From NCBI RefSeq assembly GCF_001423905.1, contig NZ_LMPQ01000009.1:62001-126000 (forward strand): DNA of 64,000 nucleotides, in the 5' to 3' direction. The translations under genes and the position numbers were made by a program. How positions within the stretch are numbered: the first letter of the stretch is position 1; every line of letters starts with the position of its first letter. Positions 15,497 through 23,737 of this stretch are shown piece after piece. The DNA is from Frigoribacterium sp. Leaf186 (GTDB lineage Bacteria; Actinomycetota; Actinomycetes; Actinomycetales; Microbacteriaceae). The notes beneath the pieces were generated by a model that did no database searches, was not told where the DNA came from, and was given only the letters and a program-made list of their open reading frames with translations.

Positions 15497-16330
15497 GTGT
15501 CCGCCGTCGAGATCGTCCCGCGTCACCGCCTGGGTCGCGTGGCCCGCACGCGCGAGGGCCTGCTCGACCTCCTGGCCTTCGGCCGCGCCCAGGCCCTCTC
15601 GTGCGCGTTCGCGGTCGCGATCTTCGCCGGGCTCGCCGTCACCCGCGTGGTCGACGTGGTCGTCCCGCGTTACGACGCCCTGCTGATCTGGTGCGTGCTC
15701 GTGCAGGTGCTCCTCGTCGCGACGCGGCTCGAGACCCGCGACGAGCTGCTCGTCATCGGCGTCTTCCACGTCCTCGGGCTCGGGCTCGAGGTGTTCAAGG
15801 TCGCCGTGGGGTCGTGGTCGTACCCCGAGCCGGGGGTCCTGCGCCTGGGCGACGTGCCGCTCTACAGCGGATTCATGTACGCGGCGGTCGCGAGCTACAT
15901 CTGTCAGGCGTGGCGTCGGCTCGACCTCCGCATCGACCCGGTACCGATGGTGGCGACCATGGCCGTCGCGGTCGGGTTCTACGTCAACTTCTTCACCAAC
16001 CACTGGATCACCGACCTGCGCTGGGCGCTGCTCGGCGTCGCCGCGGTGCTGATCGCCCGGCGGTCGGTGACCTTCCGCGTGCGGGGCGTCGACCGCCGCA
16101 TGCCGCTGCTCGTGTCGTTCGCCCTGATCGGCCTGTTCATCTGGGTCGCCGAGAACGTCGCGACGCTGCTCGGGGCCTGGACCTACGCCTCGCAGGCCGA
16201 CGGCTGGAGCCTCGTGCACCCGAGCAAGATCGGCTCGTGGATGGTGCTCGTGATCTTCAGCTTCATGCTGGTGCTCTGGCTGAAGCAGCGGAAGGGCGGC
16301 TCGACGGCCCAGGCGGCCTCGGGGGCGTGA
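15497..16330 (+). CDS. DUF817 family integral membrane protein
   Basis: A 277-residue membrane protein starting at GTG 15497 behind GAGGAGGCACG. Seven to eight hydrophobic segments are visible. The features ETRDELLVIGVFHVLGLGLEVFKVA, GSWSYPE and GFMYAAVASYICQAWRR, and later FVNFFTNHWITDLRW-like and NVATLLGAW, match the DUF817 (B. subtilis YoaT-like) family. The function of that family is unknown to me. It stands alone; its stop codon overlaps the first bases of the palindrome at 16329. Confidence 0.85.
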   Translation: MSAVEIVPRHRLGRVARTREGLLDLLAFGRAQALSCAFAVAIFAGLAVTRVVDVVVPRYDALLIWCVLVQVLLVATRLETRDELLVIGVFHVLGLGLEVFKVAVGSWSYPEPGVLRLGDVPLYSGFMYAAVASYICQAWRRLDLRIDPVPMVATMAVAVGFYVNFFTNHWITDLRWALLGVAAVLIARRSVTFRVRGVDRRMPLLVSFALIGLFIWVAENVATLLGAWTYASQADGWSLVHPSKIGSWMVLVIFSFMLVLWLKQRKGGSTAQAASGA

Positions 16331-16400
16331 GGTCGCACCGCCGTCGCGTCGTGGCACCACGCTCGGGGGTGGTTCGACGACGCGGACGTGGTGCGACCTC
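16329..16400. repeat. Long palindrome, family 2 (second copy)
   Basis: GAGGTCGCACC (16329-16339) pairs with 16390-16400, and CGCGTCGTGGCACCAC (16345-16360) pairs with 16369-16384 with two mismatches. Same design and sequence as 6277-6348. It lies between convergent genes, and the first bases belong to the stop codon of the DUF817 gene. Confidence 0.88.
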
Positions 16401-16414
16401 GCCGGGGGCCTGCG

Positions 16415-18271
16415 TCAGGGTGCGGCGTGGCGGCCGACGCGCGCGGGGGCGGGCGAAGCGAGCGCGGGGGCGGGTGCGGCGGGGGCCGCGGGCGCGACGC
16501 TCGGCGCAGCGACGGGCGCGGCGCCCGGCGCGACGCCCGGCGCGACGCCCGGCGCGACCGCGTCCGCGGCGTCGGCGACGCCCTGTGCCAGCGCGGCCGC
16601 CTGCGGGGCGCGACCCGACAGGGCCGCCGCGACCGCCGCCTCCCGGGTCTCGTACATCGTCGGCAGGTCGTGTCCACCCTCGGCCGTCTCGTAGCTCTGC
16701 AGCTCGAGCTCGGCGAGCCGGGCGAACTCGGCCAGCTTCTCGCTCGACACGCTCTTGGCCTTGCGGGGCCGCGTGTTGTGCAGGCAGAACGTGCCGATGG
16801 CCTCGCCCGACGACGAGTGGATCGGGTGGCCGGCGTAGAAGTAGCCGTGGTTCAGGTCGAGGTAGGGGTTGTCCTTGAAGCGGTCGTCCTTGCGGGCGTC
16901 CTCGACGATCACGGGGGCGTCGGCCGCCACGGTCACGTCGCAGAACGTCAGCTCACGCGGGATCGACACCGGCAGCAGCTCGGTGTTGACGGCGTAGTAG
17001 AGCTTCTTGCCGTCGAGCAGTGAAACGACCGCGACGTCGACGCCGAACTCCTTCTCGGCGAGGCGGGCCAGGTCCTGCAGCGTGTCCGAGCCGCCGGTGC
17101 TCGCGAGCTCGACCAGCTTCTCGGCACCGGACCACTCGAAGGTCGGCTCGGGCAGCGCTCGCCGCGGGCGGGCGGTGGGCACGCCCTCGGTCGCGAGCGC
17201 AGGAGGCGCGGCGTCGGTCGCGAGCGCCGGTGCGGCCGGCGCGGTGGCGGCACGGTCCGCCTCGGCCCGGGCCTGCTCGAGCCGGGCGACCTCGCCCCGG
17301 GCGTGCTCGAGTCGGGCTGCGACCGGGTCGACCGTCGGCGTCGCGACCGCGGCCGGGGACGGTGCCGCGGACACGGCCGGGGACGCGGGTGCGACCGTCC
17401 ACGGCGCGGGTGCGACCGCGGGTGCGGGGGCAGCCACCGACGCCGCGAGGCGCCGCGCCCCCTCGAGCTGGGCGGCGACCCGCTCGGGCACGACCGGAGC
17501 GACCGAGGTGCGCCCGATGTGCTCGACCGTCTCGCCTCGGCGGACCACGTCGAGCGTCGGGGCGACCCGGTCGGCGACCACGGCGCCCCACTGCCGGTAC
17601 ATCGTCTCGCAGCCGTGCGGGCGGCCCGGCTGCAGCTCGCCCGCGGGCAGGCGGAAGTACGAGGTCGACGGGTGCGCCGTGGCGATCCGCTCGGTGATCT
17701 CGTTCATGCGGGCGGCGTGCCGGTCGGCGACCGAGCCGAACGCGTTGTCGAAGCGGGTGACCGAGCGCACGGGCTGCACCCCGACCAGCACGATGCGGGC
17801 GGTGGGGTGCACCCGGCGGGTCAGGTCGGTGACGAGCGCCGAGACGTCGCGCTGCCAGGAGTCGAGCGGGGTCAGCATGACCGCGTCGTTGAGTCCGAGC
17901 ATCACGACGACCGTGTCGTACAGGCTGAGGTCGTGGTCGCCGATCCACGAGCGGGCCGAGCCGGCGTTCATCATCTCGTCGCCGATGTAGTCGACCGAGC
18001 ACGCGCGCCCGGTCTCCTTCGAGGTCTCCTTGGCGATCTGGCCGGTGAGCGCCTGCTCGTGGCTGGTCACGCCGAAGCCGTGGGTCGGGCCGGTGCCGAT
18101 CAGCAGCACGGTGTCGGGGTCGGGGGAGTCCGCGCGGTAGGTCGGGCGCCCGCGGGGCGAGGGCACGTGGCGCGAGCGCGAGAGCGTCCACAGGTAGAAC
18201 AGGCGCATGGCCGGCCGCAGTCGTTCGTAGCTGCGCGTCGGGTGCGCGGGTGTGTCGACCGTCCTGGTCAC
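16415..18271 (-). CDS. SGNH-hydrolase-like domain fused to a GAF domain (protein 1)
   Basis: A 618-residue two-domain protein from GTG 18271 (GAGGAG six bases upstream). Residues ~50-245 have the SGNH/GDSL layout: strand VLLIGTGPTHGFGV, and block III GLND at 126-129. However block I reads GTG instead of GDS, so the usual catalytic Ser is missing, and no DxxH block V is seen. After an Ala/Pro linker (~260-400) comes a GAF domain (~405-545) with LTFCDVTVAADAPVIVEDAR, DDRFKDNPYL, YFYAGHPI and GTFCLHNTRPR, the type found in GAF sensor kinases. The tail is repeats of VAPG/AAP. A paralogue of the same architecture is at 36903. It may be a sensor or binding protein rather than an esterase. No signal peptide. 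Convergent with DUF817 and divergent from hxlB. Confidence 0.85.
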   Translation of the reverse strand: MTRTVDTPAHPTRSYERLRPAMRLFYLWTLSRSRHVPSPRGRPTYRADSPDPDTVLLIGTGPTHGFGVTSHEQALTGQIAKETSKETGRACSVDYIGDEMMNAGSARSWIGDHDLSLYDTVVVMLGLNDAVMLTPLDSWQRDVSALVTDLTRRVHPTARIVLVGVQPVRSVTRFDNAFGSVADRHAARMNEITERIATAHPSTSYFRLPAGELQPGRPHGCETMYRQWGAVVADRVAPTLDVVRRGETVEHIGRTSVAPVVPERVAAQLEGARRLAASVAAPAPAVAPAPWTVAPASPAVSAAPSPAAVATPTVDPVAARLEHARGEVARLEQARAEADRAATAPAAPALATDAAPPALATEGVPTARPRRALPEPTFEWSGAEKLVELASTGGSDTLQDLARLAEKEFGVDVAVVSLLDGKKLYYAVNTELLPVSIPRELTFCDVTVAADAPVIVEDARKDDRFKDNPYLDLNHGYFYAGHPIHSSSGEAIGTFCLHNTRPRKAKSVSSEKLAEFARLAELELQSYETAEGGHDLPTMYETREAAVAAALSGRAPQAAALAQGVADAADAVAPGVAPGVAPGAAPVAAPSVAPAAPAAPAPALASPAPARVGRHAAP

Positions 18272-18451
18272 GTGGTGCTCCTCGGGTGTCTCGCGGTGTC
18301 TCGTCCCCCGCATCCAGGCTAGGCAGCGGGCCCACGTCGGGCTGCCCCCAGTGCGGGTGCGCGGTGGCCCCCCTTCTGGTCGCAGGCCGGCCGCCGCCGG
18401 TCGGGCTCGAACCTGGACGCCGGGAGGCGCGGTGCGAGCAGGGTGGTACCC

Positions 18452-19069
18452 GTGACTCCCACAGACAGCACGCCCCCCGACGACCAGGGCTCCGTCGCCA
18501 CCGCCCTCGAGCTCGTGGCCGACGAGGTCGACGCCGCCGTCTCGGCGGTGCTCGACGCCGACGCCGGCGACGACGACACCTCGGGCCAGCTCGACGCGTT
18601 CGCCGACCTGGTCGACGACGCCGAACGGGTCTTCGTCCACGGGGCCGGCCGTTCGGGCCTCGCCCTGCGCATGACGGCCATGCGGCTCATGCACCTCGGC
18701 CTCGAGGTGCACGTCGTCGGCGAGGTGACGACGCCCGCCATCGGCGAGGGCGATGTCCTGCTCACCGCGAGCGGTTCGGGCACCACGTCCGGCATCGTCG
18801 CGGCGGCCCGCACGGCCGTCGACGCCGGGGCCCGCGTGGCCGCGATCACCACCGCCGTCGACTCGCCGCTCGCCGACCTGGCCGAGGCCGTGCTCGTCGT
18901 CCCCGCCGCCGACAAGCAGGACCGTTCGGGCACCGCGTCGGCGCAGTACGCCGGCGGCCTGTTCGAGCAGGCCGTCGTGCTGCTCGGCGACGCCGTCTTC
19001 CACGCCCTGTGGAAGCGCTCGGGCGCCGACGCCGACGAGCTGTGGCCGCGGCACGCCAACCTCGAGTAG
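18452..19069 (+). CDS. hxlB: 6-phospho-3-hexuloisomerase
   Basis: A 205-residue SIS-domain sugar isomerase, the second enzyme of formaldehyde fixation, converting hexulose 6-phosphate to fructose 6-phosphate. The SIS core shows VFVHGAGRSGLALRMTAMRLMHLGL (with the HxlB-typical GAGRSG), GDVLLTASGSGTTSG and the C-terminal KQDRSGTASAQYAGGLFEQ. GTG 18452 is chosen because AGGGTGG is 5-6 bases upstream; GTG 18443 is possible. It is followed by hxlA after 79 bases, so both should be co-transcribed. In organisms that do not grow on methanol this pair removes formaldehyde. Confidence 0.9.
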   Translation: MTPTDSTPPDDQGSVATALELVADEVDAAVSAVLDADAGDDDTSGQLDAFADLVDDAERVFVHGAGRSGLALRMTAMRLMHLGLEVHVVGEVTTPAIGEGDVLLTASGSGTTSGIVAAARTAVDAGARVAAITTAVDSPLADLAEAVLVVPAADKQDRSGTASAQYAGGLFEQAVVLLGDAVFHALWKRSGADADELWPRHANLE

Positions 19070-19148
19070 CCGCGCCGCGCCTCCTCACGGGCACCGCGCC
19101 TCCAGACCCTTCCGAACCGACCATCCGATCCACAGAGAGAAGAACGAC

Positions 19149-19772
19149 ATGAAGCTGCAGTTCGCCATGGACACCCTGACCACCGACGCCGCCCTCGAGC
19201 TGGCGGCCGCCGCCGCCCCGAGCGTCGACATCATCGAGCTCGGCACCCCGCTGATCAAGGCCGAGGGCTTCCGAGCCATCACGGCGATCAAGGAGGCGCA
19301 CCCCGACAAGATCGTGTTCGCCGACCTCAAGACGATGGATGCCGGCGAGCTCGAGGCCGGCGAGGCGTTCAAGGCCGGCGCCGACCTGGTGACCGTGCTC
19401 GGCGTCGCCGGTGACAGCACGATCGCCGGTGCCGTCAAGGCCGCCAAGGCGCACGGCAAGGGCATCGTCGTCGACCTGATCGGCGTGGGCGACAAGGCCG
19501 CCCGCGCCAAGGAGGTCGTCGCGCTCGGTGCCGAGTTCGTCGAGATGCACGCCGGCCTCGACGAGCAGGCGGAAGAGGGCTTCACGTTCGAGAAGCTGCT
19601 CGAGGCCGGCAAGGCGTCTGGCGTGCCGTTCTCGGTCGCCGGTGGCGTGAAGGCCGCCACGGTCGGCTCGGTGCAGGACGCCGGGGCCGACGTCGCCGTC
19701 GCCGGTGCCGCGATCTACTCGGCCGACGACGTCGCCGGTGCCGCCGCCGAGATCCGCGCCGCCATCAAGTAG
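19149..19772 (+). CDS. hxlA: 3-hexulose-6-phosphate synthase
   Basis: A 207-residue TIM-barrel of the orotidine-decarboxylase superfamily that condenses formaldehyde with ribulose 5-phosphate. The opening MKLQFAMDTLTTDAALEL, the DIIELGTPLIKAEG strand, the metal/catalytic DLKTMDAGELEA motif and the phosphate-binding FSVAGGVKAATVGSVQDAGAD are those of HxlA/HPS. ATG 19149 follows GAGAGAAGAACGAC. Product feeds HxlB, encoded just upstream. A weak GC hairpin (19779-19796) follows the stop. No methanol dehydrogenase or other methylotrophy genes are in the window, so a detoxification or ribose-phosphate-supply role is more likely. Confidence 0.95.
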   Translation: MKLQFAMDTLTTDAALELAAAAAPSVDIIELGTPLIKAEGFRAITAIKEAHPDKIVFADLKTMDAGELEAGEAFKAGADLVTVLGVAGDSTIAGAVKAAKAHGKGIVVDLIGVGDKAARAKEVVALGAEFVEMHAGLDEQAEEGFTFEKLLEAGKASGVPFSVAGGVKAATVGSVQDAGADVAVAGAAIYSADDVAGAAAEIRAAIK

Positions 19773-19803
19773 CCCCCCGCGGGCGGCCCGGCCCGCCTGT
19801 CAC

Positions 19804-19867
19804 CGCACCGTCAGGTGAACATCGCACCGCCGAATGTGGCGGTGCGATGTTCATGTGGCGGTGCGAC
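19804..19867. repeat. Long palindrome, family 1, upstream of DUF559 gene A
   Basis: Core arms TGAACATCGCACCGCC (19816-19831) and its exact complement (19838-19853), loop GAATGT; the outer arms continue with the CGCACCG/CGGTGCG repeats out to 19804 and 19867. It is 57 bases before the gene start. Its partner lies at the gene's 3' end (20856-20918). A 9-base match to the actinobacterial DnaA box (TTGTCCACA, minus strand 19876-19884) lies between it and the gene, as a single copy. Confidence 0.9.
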
Positions 19868-19923
19868 CGGTGGCCTGTGGACAACTCTCGAGGCACGGGC
19901 GTGATCTAGGGCACAGTGCCGGG

Positions 19924-20871
19924 GTGAGCGAACCGATCGTCGTGCCCCTTCCTCCTCTCTTCCGCGTCGACTCCGTCGGAGCACACAGTCGTGAGGCCGC
20001 GGCGCTGCGACGACGTGCTCGACGTGGCGAGTACGTCGCCCTCGCCCTCGGCACCTACGTCGAGGCTCGCGCGTGGCGCGGGCTGAGCCCCCGCCGTCAG
20101 CACGTGCTGCGGACCCGAGCCGTGCTCGGACGGTTGGACGGGCGGGTCGTGGTGTCGCACCTGTCCGCAGCTGCCGTCCTCGACGTGCCGACCATCGGAA
20201 CGTGGCCCGACAAGGTCCACGTCATCGACCCCCTCCGGCGTTCGACCCAGACCTCGCCCGGCGTCGTCCGCCACGCGGGGCCCCTCGACCCTGCTGACGT
20301 GCGGGTGGTGGACTCCCTGCGGGTCACCTCGCCGGCGCGCACGGCCGTCGACCTCGCTCTCGCCTCGTCCTTCCGCGACGGCGACGTGGCCTTCGACGGG
20401 GTGCTCCATCAGGGGACCGCGTCGCGGGCGGAACTGGAGACCGTCCTCGACGCCCGTCCGACCCTCCGCGGTCGCGCAGGAGCCCGGCGAGCGCTGGCTT
20501 TCGCCCACGAGGGGGCCGAGTCGGCCGGCGAGTCGTGGTGCCGAGTGCTGCTCGATCGCCTCGGGGCGCCGGCACCGGTGCTGCAGCGAGCCTTTCCGTG
20601 GGCCGGGGGCCGCGACGTCGTCGACTTCTGGTGGCCCGAGTTCGGCATCGTCCTCGAGTTCGACGGACTGTCCAAGTACACGAAGGCCCGGTGGCGCGGC
20701 GGACGGGCGCCCGAACAGGTCGTCGTGGACGAGAAGATGCGCGAGGACCGCATCCGTGGTCGCCCGGAGGTCAGGGGCTTCGGACGCGCCGTCTGGAACG
20801 AGCTGGTGCACCCCGAGCTGCTCGAGGCCGAACTCGTGCGAGTCGGGCTGCCTCTTCGCACCGCCAGATGA
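19924..20871 (+). CDS. AbiEi-like/DUF559 (Vsr-fold) nuclease-like protein A
   Basis: A 315-residue protein from GTG 19924. The N-terminal ~170 residues have the AbiEi-antitoxin-like pattern RRARRGEYVALALGTYV, VVSHLSAAAVLDVP, VHVIDP, VVRHAGPLDPADVRVVDSL and the helix SPARTAVDLALAS. The C-terminal ~100 residues match DUF559/Vsr-like endonuclease folds: ESAGESWCRVLLDRLGAPAPVLQ, then VDFWWPEFGIVLEFDGLSKY with an acidic residue pair in the metal position, and EKMREDRIR. Such proteins are common in Microbacteriaceae and their biological role is not established. The stop codon (20869-20871) lies inside the left arm of the downstream palindrome, so the last residues (TAR) are encoded by the repeat. 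Homologous to the gene at 48268. Confidence 0.85.
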   Translation: MSEPIVVPLPPLFRVDSVGAHSREAAALRRRARRGEYVALALGTYVEARAWRGLSPRRQHVLRTRAVLGRLDGRVVVSHLSAAAVLDVPTIGTWPDKVHVIDPLRRSTQTSPGVVRHAGPLDPADVRVVDSLRVTSPARTAVDLALASSFRDGDVAFDGVLHQGTASRAELETVLDARPTLRGRAGARRALAFAHEGAESAGESWCRVLLDRLGAPAPVLQRAFPWAGGRDVVDFWWPEFGIVLEFDGLSKYTKARWRGGRAPEQVVVDEKMREDRIRGRPEVRGFGRAVWNELVHPELLEAELVRVGLPLRTAR

Positions 20872-20918
20872 ACGTCGCACCGCCACATTCGGCGGTGCGA
20901 CGTTCAGGTGGCGGTGCG
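20856..20918. repeat. Long palindrome, family 1, at the 3' end of DUF559 gene A
   Basis: Left arm 20856-20884 starts TCGCACCGCCAGATGAACGT; right arm 20891-20918 is complementary except for two positions; loop ACATTC. Contains the stop codon of the DUF559 gene. Same family as 6161-6224 and 19804-19867. Confidence 0.92.
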
Positions 20919-20979
20919 CTGACGGGACCGGAGGCGCGGCCCGGGGCAGCCCGGCAGACGTTTTACCCGCGCGAAACAA

Positions 20980-21022
20980 TTCGTATACAAAACTGGGGCG
21001 TGCGGCGCGATTGTATTCAATC
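20980..21022 (+). promoter_or_regulatory. Promoter/operator region of the gamma-glutamyl peptide operon
   Basis: An AT-rich island in very GC-rich DNA. TTCGTATACAAAA (20980-20992, centred on GTATAC) and the inverted repeat GATTG-TATT-CAATC (21009-21022) have centres 30 bases apart, that is about three helix turns. Both resemble GntR-type operators, and the operon ends with a GntR gene at 28201. The ribosome site GGAGG follows at 21056. Confidence 0.55.
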
Positions 21023-21063
21023 CGCGTCGCACAGACCGATACCGCCCGAGCATCGGAGGCCAA

Positions 21064-22779
21064 ATGGCCCGCCCACCCCGCCCGACCCGCACCGCGGAGG
21101 CCGCGAGCGCGTTCCGCGCCGCGAGCACGACTCGCGCCGCGGGCACGACCCGCCGCCGGGCCCTCGCGCTGTCGGCCCTCGCCGCCGCGGCGACGCTCGC
21201 CCTGACGGGCTGCGTCCCGCAGCAGCCGGCCGGCACGAACCCGCCGGTCAAGGAGGACGTCACGACCGCTCCGATCGGCGACAAGGCGATCGTCGAGGGC
21301 GGCGACCTCGTCATGGCGCTCTCGGCCGAGCCGGACGCCCTCGACCCCACCACGTCGTCGTCGCTGTACACGCGGTACGTGATGGAGACGATGTGCCAGA
21401 AGCTCTACGACATCGACGCCGAGGGCGACCTCGTGCCGTTCCTGGCGACCGAGCTGCCGACCCTGTCGGACGGTGGGCTCACGGTCGAGATCCCGCTGCG
21501 CACGGACGCCGTCTTCGCCGACGGCACCCCGTTCGACGCCGAGGCCGTCGTCACGACCTTGCGTCGGCACCTCGACAAGCCGGACTCGTCGCGGGCCAGC
21601 GAGCTCGGCCCCGTGACCGGCGTCGAGGCCCTCGACGACGACACCGTGCGGCTGACGTACGAGCGTCCCTTCGCTCCGTTGACCGCGGCGCTCGCCGACC
21701 GGGCGGGCATGATCATGTCACCGACCGCGCTCGAGGCCGAGGGTGACGACTTCGGTGACGCCCCGGTCTGCGTCGGGCCGTTCAAGTTCGTCGACCGGGT
21801 GCCGCAGACCTCGATCACGGTCGAGCGCGACCCGCTCTACTACGACGCCGCCGACGTGCACCTCGACACGATCACGTACCGCATCATCACCGACGCGAGC
21901 ATCCGGGCGGCGAACGTCCGGGCCGGCGACGTGCAGGTGGCCGACTCGATGTCGACCATGGACGTCGACGCCCTGATGGCCGACGACGGCCTCACGGTGC
22001 TGCAGGTCGGTTCGTTCGGCTACCAGGGCCTGACCGTCAACATCGGCAACCAGGACGGCGTCGGCACCGACCCCGTGCAGATCGACACCCCGTTGGCGAG
22101 CGACGTGCGCGTCCGCCAGGCGCTGGCCATGTCGATCGACCGCGACTCGCTCGTGCAGAGCGTGTTCGGGGGCTGGAACGACACCGCCTGCTCGCCGATC
22201 CCGCCGACCAGTCCGTTCGCCACGGCCGCCAGCGACGACTGCCCGGGCTACGACCCCGAGGGAGCGAAGCGCCTCCTCGCCGAGGCGGGCGTGACCACGC
22301 CGTACGAGATCGAGATGCAGGTCAGCAACAACGCCGACACGCTGCGCCTCGCGCAGGCATTGCAGGCGCAGGTGGCCGACGGCGGGTTCCGGCTGTCTAT
22401 CACGCCGGTCGAGTACTCGACCCTGCTCGACGTGCAGTCGCGTGGCGACTTCGACGCGCTGCAGCTCGGCTGGTCGGGCCGCGTCGACCCGAACGGCAAC
22501 ATGGTCAACTTCTTGCGGACGGGTGGTGGCAACAACTACTCGGGCTACAGCGACGCGCGGGTCGACGAGCTGCTGGCCGACGCCGCCGCCTCGATCGACG
22601 TCGACGAGCGTGCCGCGCTGTACGGCGAGGTCGTGACCCAGGTGCAAGAGGACGAGCCGCTGATCTACCTGTACCGCACCCGAAGCCTGACCGCGCTGAC
22701 GAACGAGGTCGCCGGGGTGTCCACGTACGCCGACGGCGTCGTGCGCCTCAGCGACGCCGCGTTCGTCGAGGGGGAGTGA
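21064..22779 (+). CDS. Family 5 substrate-binding lipoprotein of a peptide ABC transporter
   Basis: A 571-residue lipoprotein receptor; the long basic N-terminus (RAAGTTRRRALALSAL) leads into the lipobox LTGC at residues ~53-56. The DppA/OppA family pattern follows: MALSAEPDALDPTTSSSLYTRYVMETMCQKLYDIDAEGDLVP..., then VRVRQALAMSIDRDSLVQSVFGG. First gene of a six-gene operon with two permeases, gamma-glutamyltransferase, fused ATPase and GntR. ATG 21064 is supported by CGGAGG. Given the neighbouring gamma-glutamyltransferase, glutathione or gamma-glutamyl peptides are plausible cargo; this is inference. Confidence 0.92.
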   Translation: MARPPRPTRTAEAASAFRAASTTRAAGTTRRRALALSALAAAATLALTGCVPQQPAGTNPPVKEDVTTAPIGDKAIVEGGDLVMALSAEPDALDPTTSSSLYTRYVMETMCQKLYDIDAEGDLVPFLATELPTLSDGGLTVEIPLRTDAVFADGTPFDAEAVVTTLRRHLDKPDSSRASELGPVTGVEALDDDTVRLTYERPFAPLTAALADRAGMIMSPTALEAEGDDFGDAPVCVGPFKFVDRVPQTSITVERDPLYYDAADVHLDTITYRIITDASIRAANVRAGDVQVADSMSTMDVDALMADDGLTVLQVGSFGYQGLTVNIGNQDGVGTDPVQIDTPLASDVRVRQALAMSIDRDSLVQSVFGGWNDTACSPIPPTSPFATAASDDCPGYDPEGAKRLLAEAGVTTPYEIEMQVSNNADTLRLAQALQAQVADGGFRLSITPVEYSTLLDVQSRGDFDALQLGWSGRVDPNGNMVNFLRTGGGNNYSGYSDARVDELLADAAASIDVDERAALYGEVVTQVQEDEPLIYLYRTRSLTALTNEVAGVSTYADGVVRLSDAAFVEGE

Positions 22780-22783
22780 CCCG

Positions 22784-23737
22784 ATGACCCGTTACCTGCT
22801 CACCCGGCTCTGGCAGTCGGCCGTCACGCTGGTGATCGCCTCGATCGTCGTGTTCTGGGGCGTGCGCCAGCTGCCCGGAGACCCGGCCCTGGCACTCGCC
22901 GGTGAAGAGGCGACGCCCGAGCGCGTCGCGGCGATCCGCGCCGACCTCGGCCTCGACGACTCGCTGATCGTGCAGTACGGCCGGTTCGTCGGCAACTTCT
23001 TCCGAGGCGACTTCGGCGAGTCGACCCGCACGGGCACGCCCGTCACCGAACTGATCGGCGCGACCCTGCCGGTCACGTTGTGGCTGGCGCTCTACGCGAT
23101 CGTCGTCGCGGTCGTCGTGGGCGTCGCGCTGGGCGTCGTCGCCGAGCGGTACCGCGGCCGCTGGCCCGAGTGGATGGCCAACGCCGCCGCCCTGGTCGGT
23201 CTGTCGGTGCCGAACTTCTGGCTCGGCATCCTCGCGATCCTCTGGCTCGCGGCGGGCCTGGGCCTCTTCCCGGCGTCGGGCTACGTGCCGGTCGCCGAGA
23301 ACCCGGCGAGCGCCTTCTACCACCTCACCCTGCCGGCGCTGATCCTCGGCACGAGCCTCGCCGCGGTGATCATGCGGCAGACGCGGGCCTCGATGATCGA
23401 GACGATGAAGACCGACTACGTGCGCACCGCCCGGGCCAAGGGCCTCGGCCGCGGCCGGGTGCTGATGCGCTACGGGCTGCGCAACTCGATGATCGTCGTC
23501 GTCACGATCGTCGGCCTGCAGCTCGGCGGCCTGATCTCGGGCGCCGTCGTCACCGAACGCATCTTCGCGCTGCCGGGCTTCGGCAAGTTGACGCTCGACT
23601 CGGTCTTCACCCGCGACTACCCGGTGATCCAGGCCGTCGTGCTGATCATCACGGTCGGCTACATCGTGATCAACCTGGCGGTGGACGTCCTGTACTCCGT
23701 CATCAACCCGCGCATCAGGGTAGGAGGCGCATCGTGA
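22784..23737 (+). CDS. ABC transporter permease, DppB type
   Basis: A 317-residue permease beginning MTRYLLTRLWQSAVTLVIAS, with VRQLPGDPALALAGEEATPERVAAIR, the canonical RxxPGDPA motif of DppB proteins, and the ATPase-docking loop YVRTARAKGLGRGRVLMRYGLRNS near residues 210-235. Six membrane segments. It begins four bases after the binding-protein gene and its stop overlaps the GTG of the next gene (GTGA), so the three are co-translated. Confidence 0.95.
   Translation: MTRYLLTRLWQSAVTLVIASIVVFWGVRQLPGDPALALAGEEATPERVAAIRADLGLDDSLIVQYGRFVGNFFRGDFGESTRTGTPVTELIGATLPVTLWLALYAIVVAVVVGVALGVVAERYRGRWPEWMANAAALVGLSVPNFWLGILAILWLAAGLGLFPASGYVPVAENPASAFYHLTLPALILGTSLAAVIMRQTRASMIETMKTDYVRTARAKGLGRGRVLMRYGLRNSMIVVVTIVGLQLGGLISGAVVTERIFALPGFGKLTLDSVFTRDYPVIQAVVLIITVGYIVINLAVDVLYSVINPRIRVGGAS

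Noticed and set aside
19876-19884. A match to the actinobacterial DnaA box (TTGTCCACA) as sign of a replication origin
   Set aside because: A single copy with no dnaA, dnaN or AT-rich cluster; noted only as part of the DUF559 promoter region.
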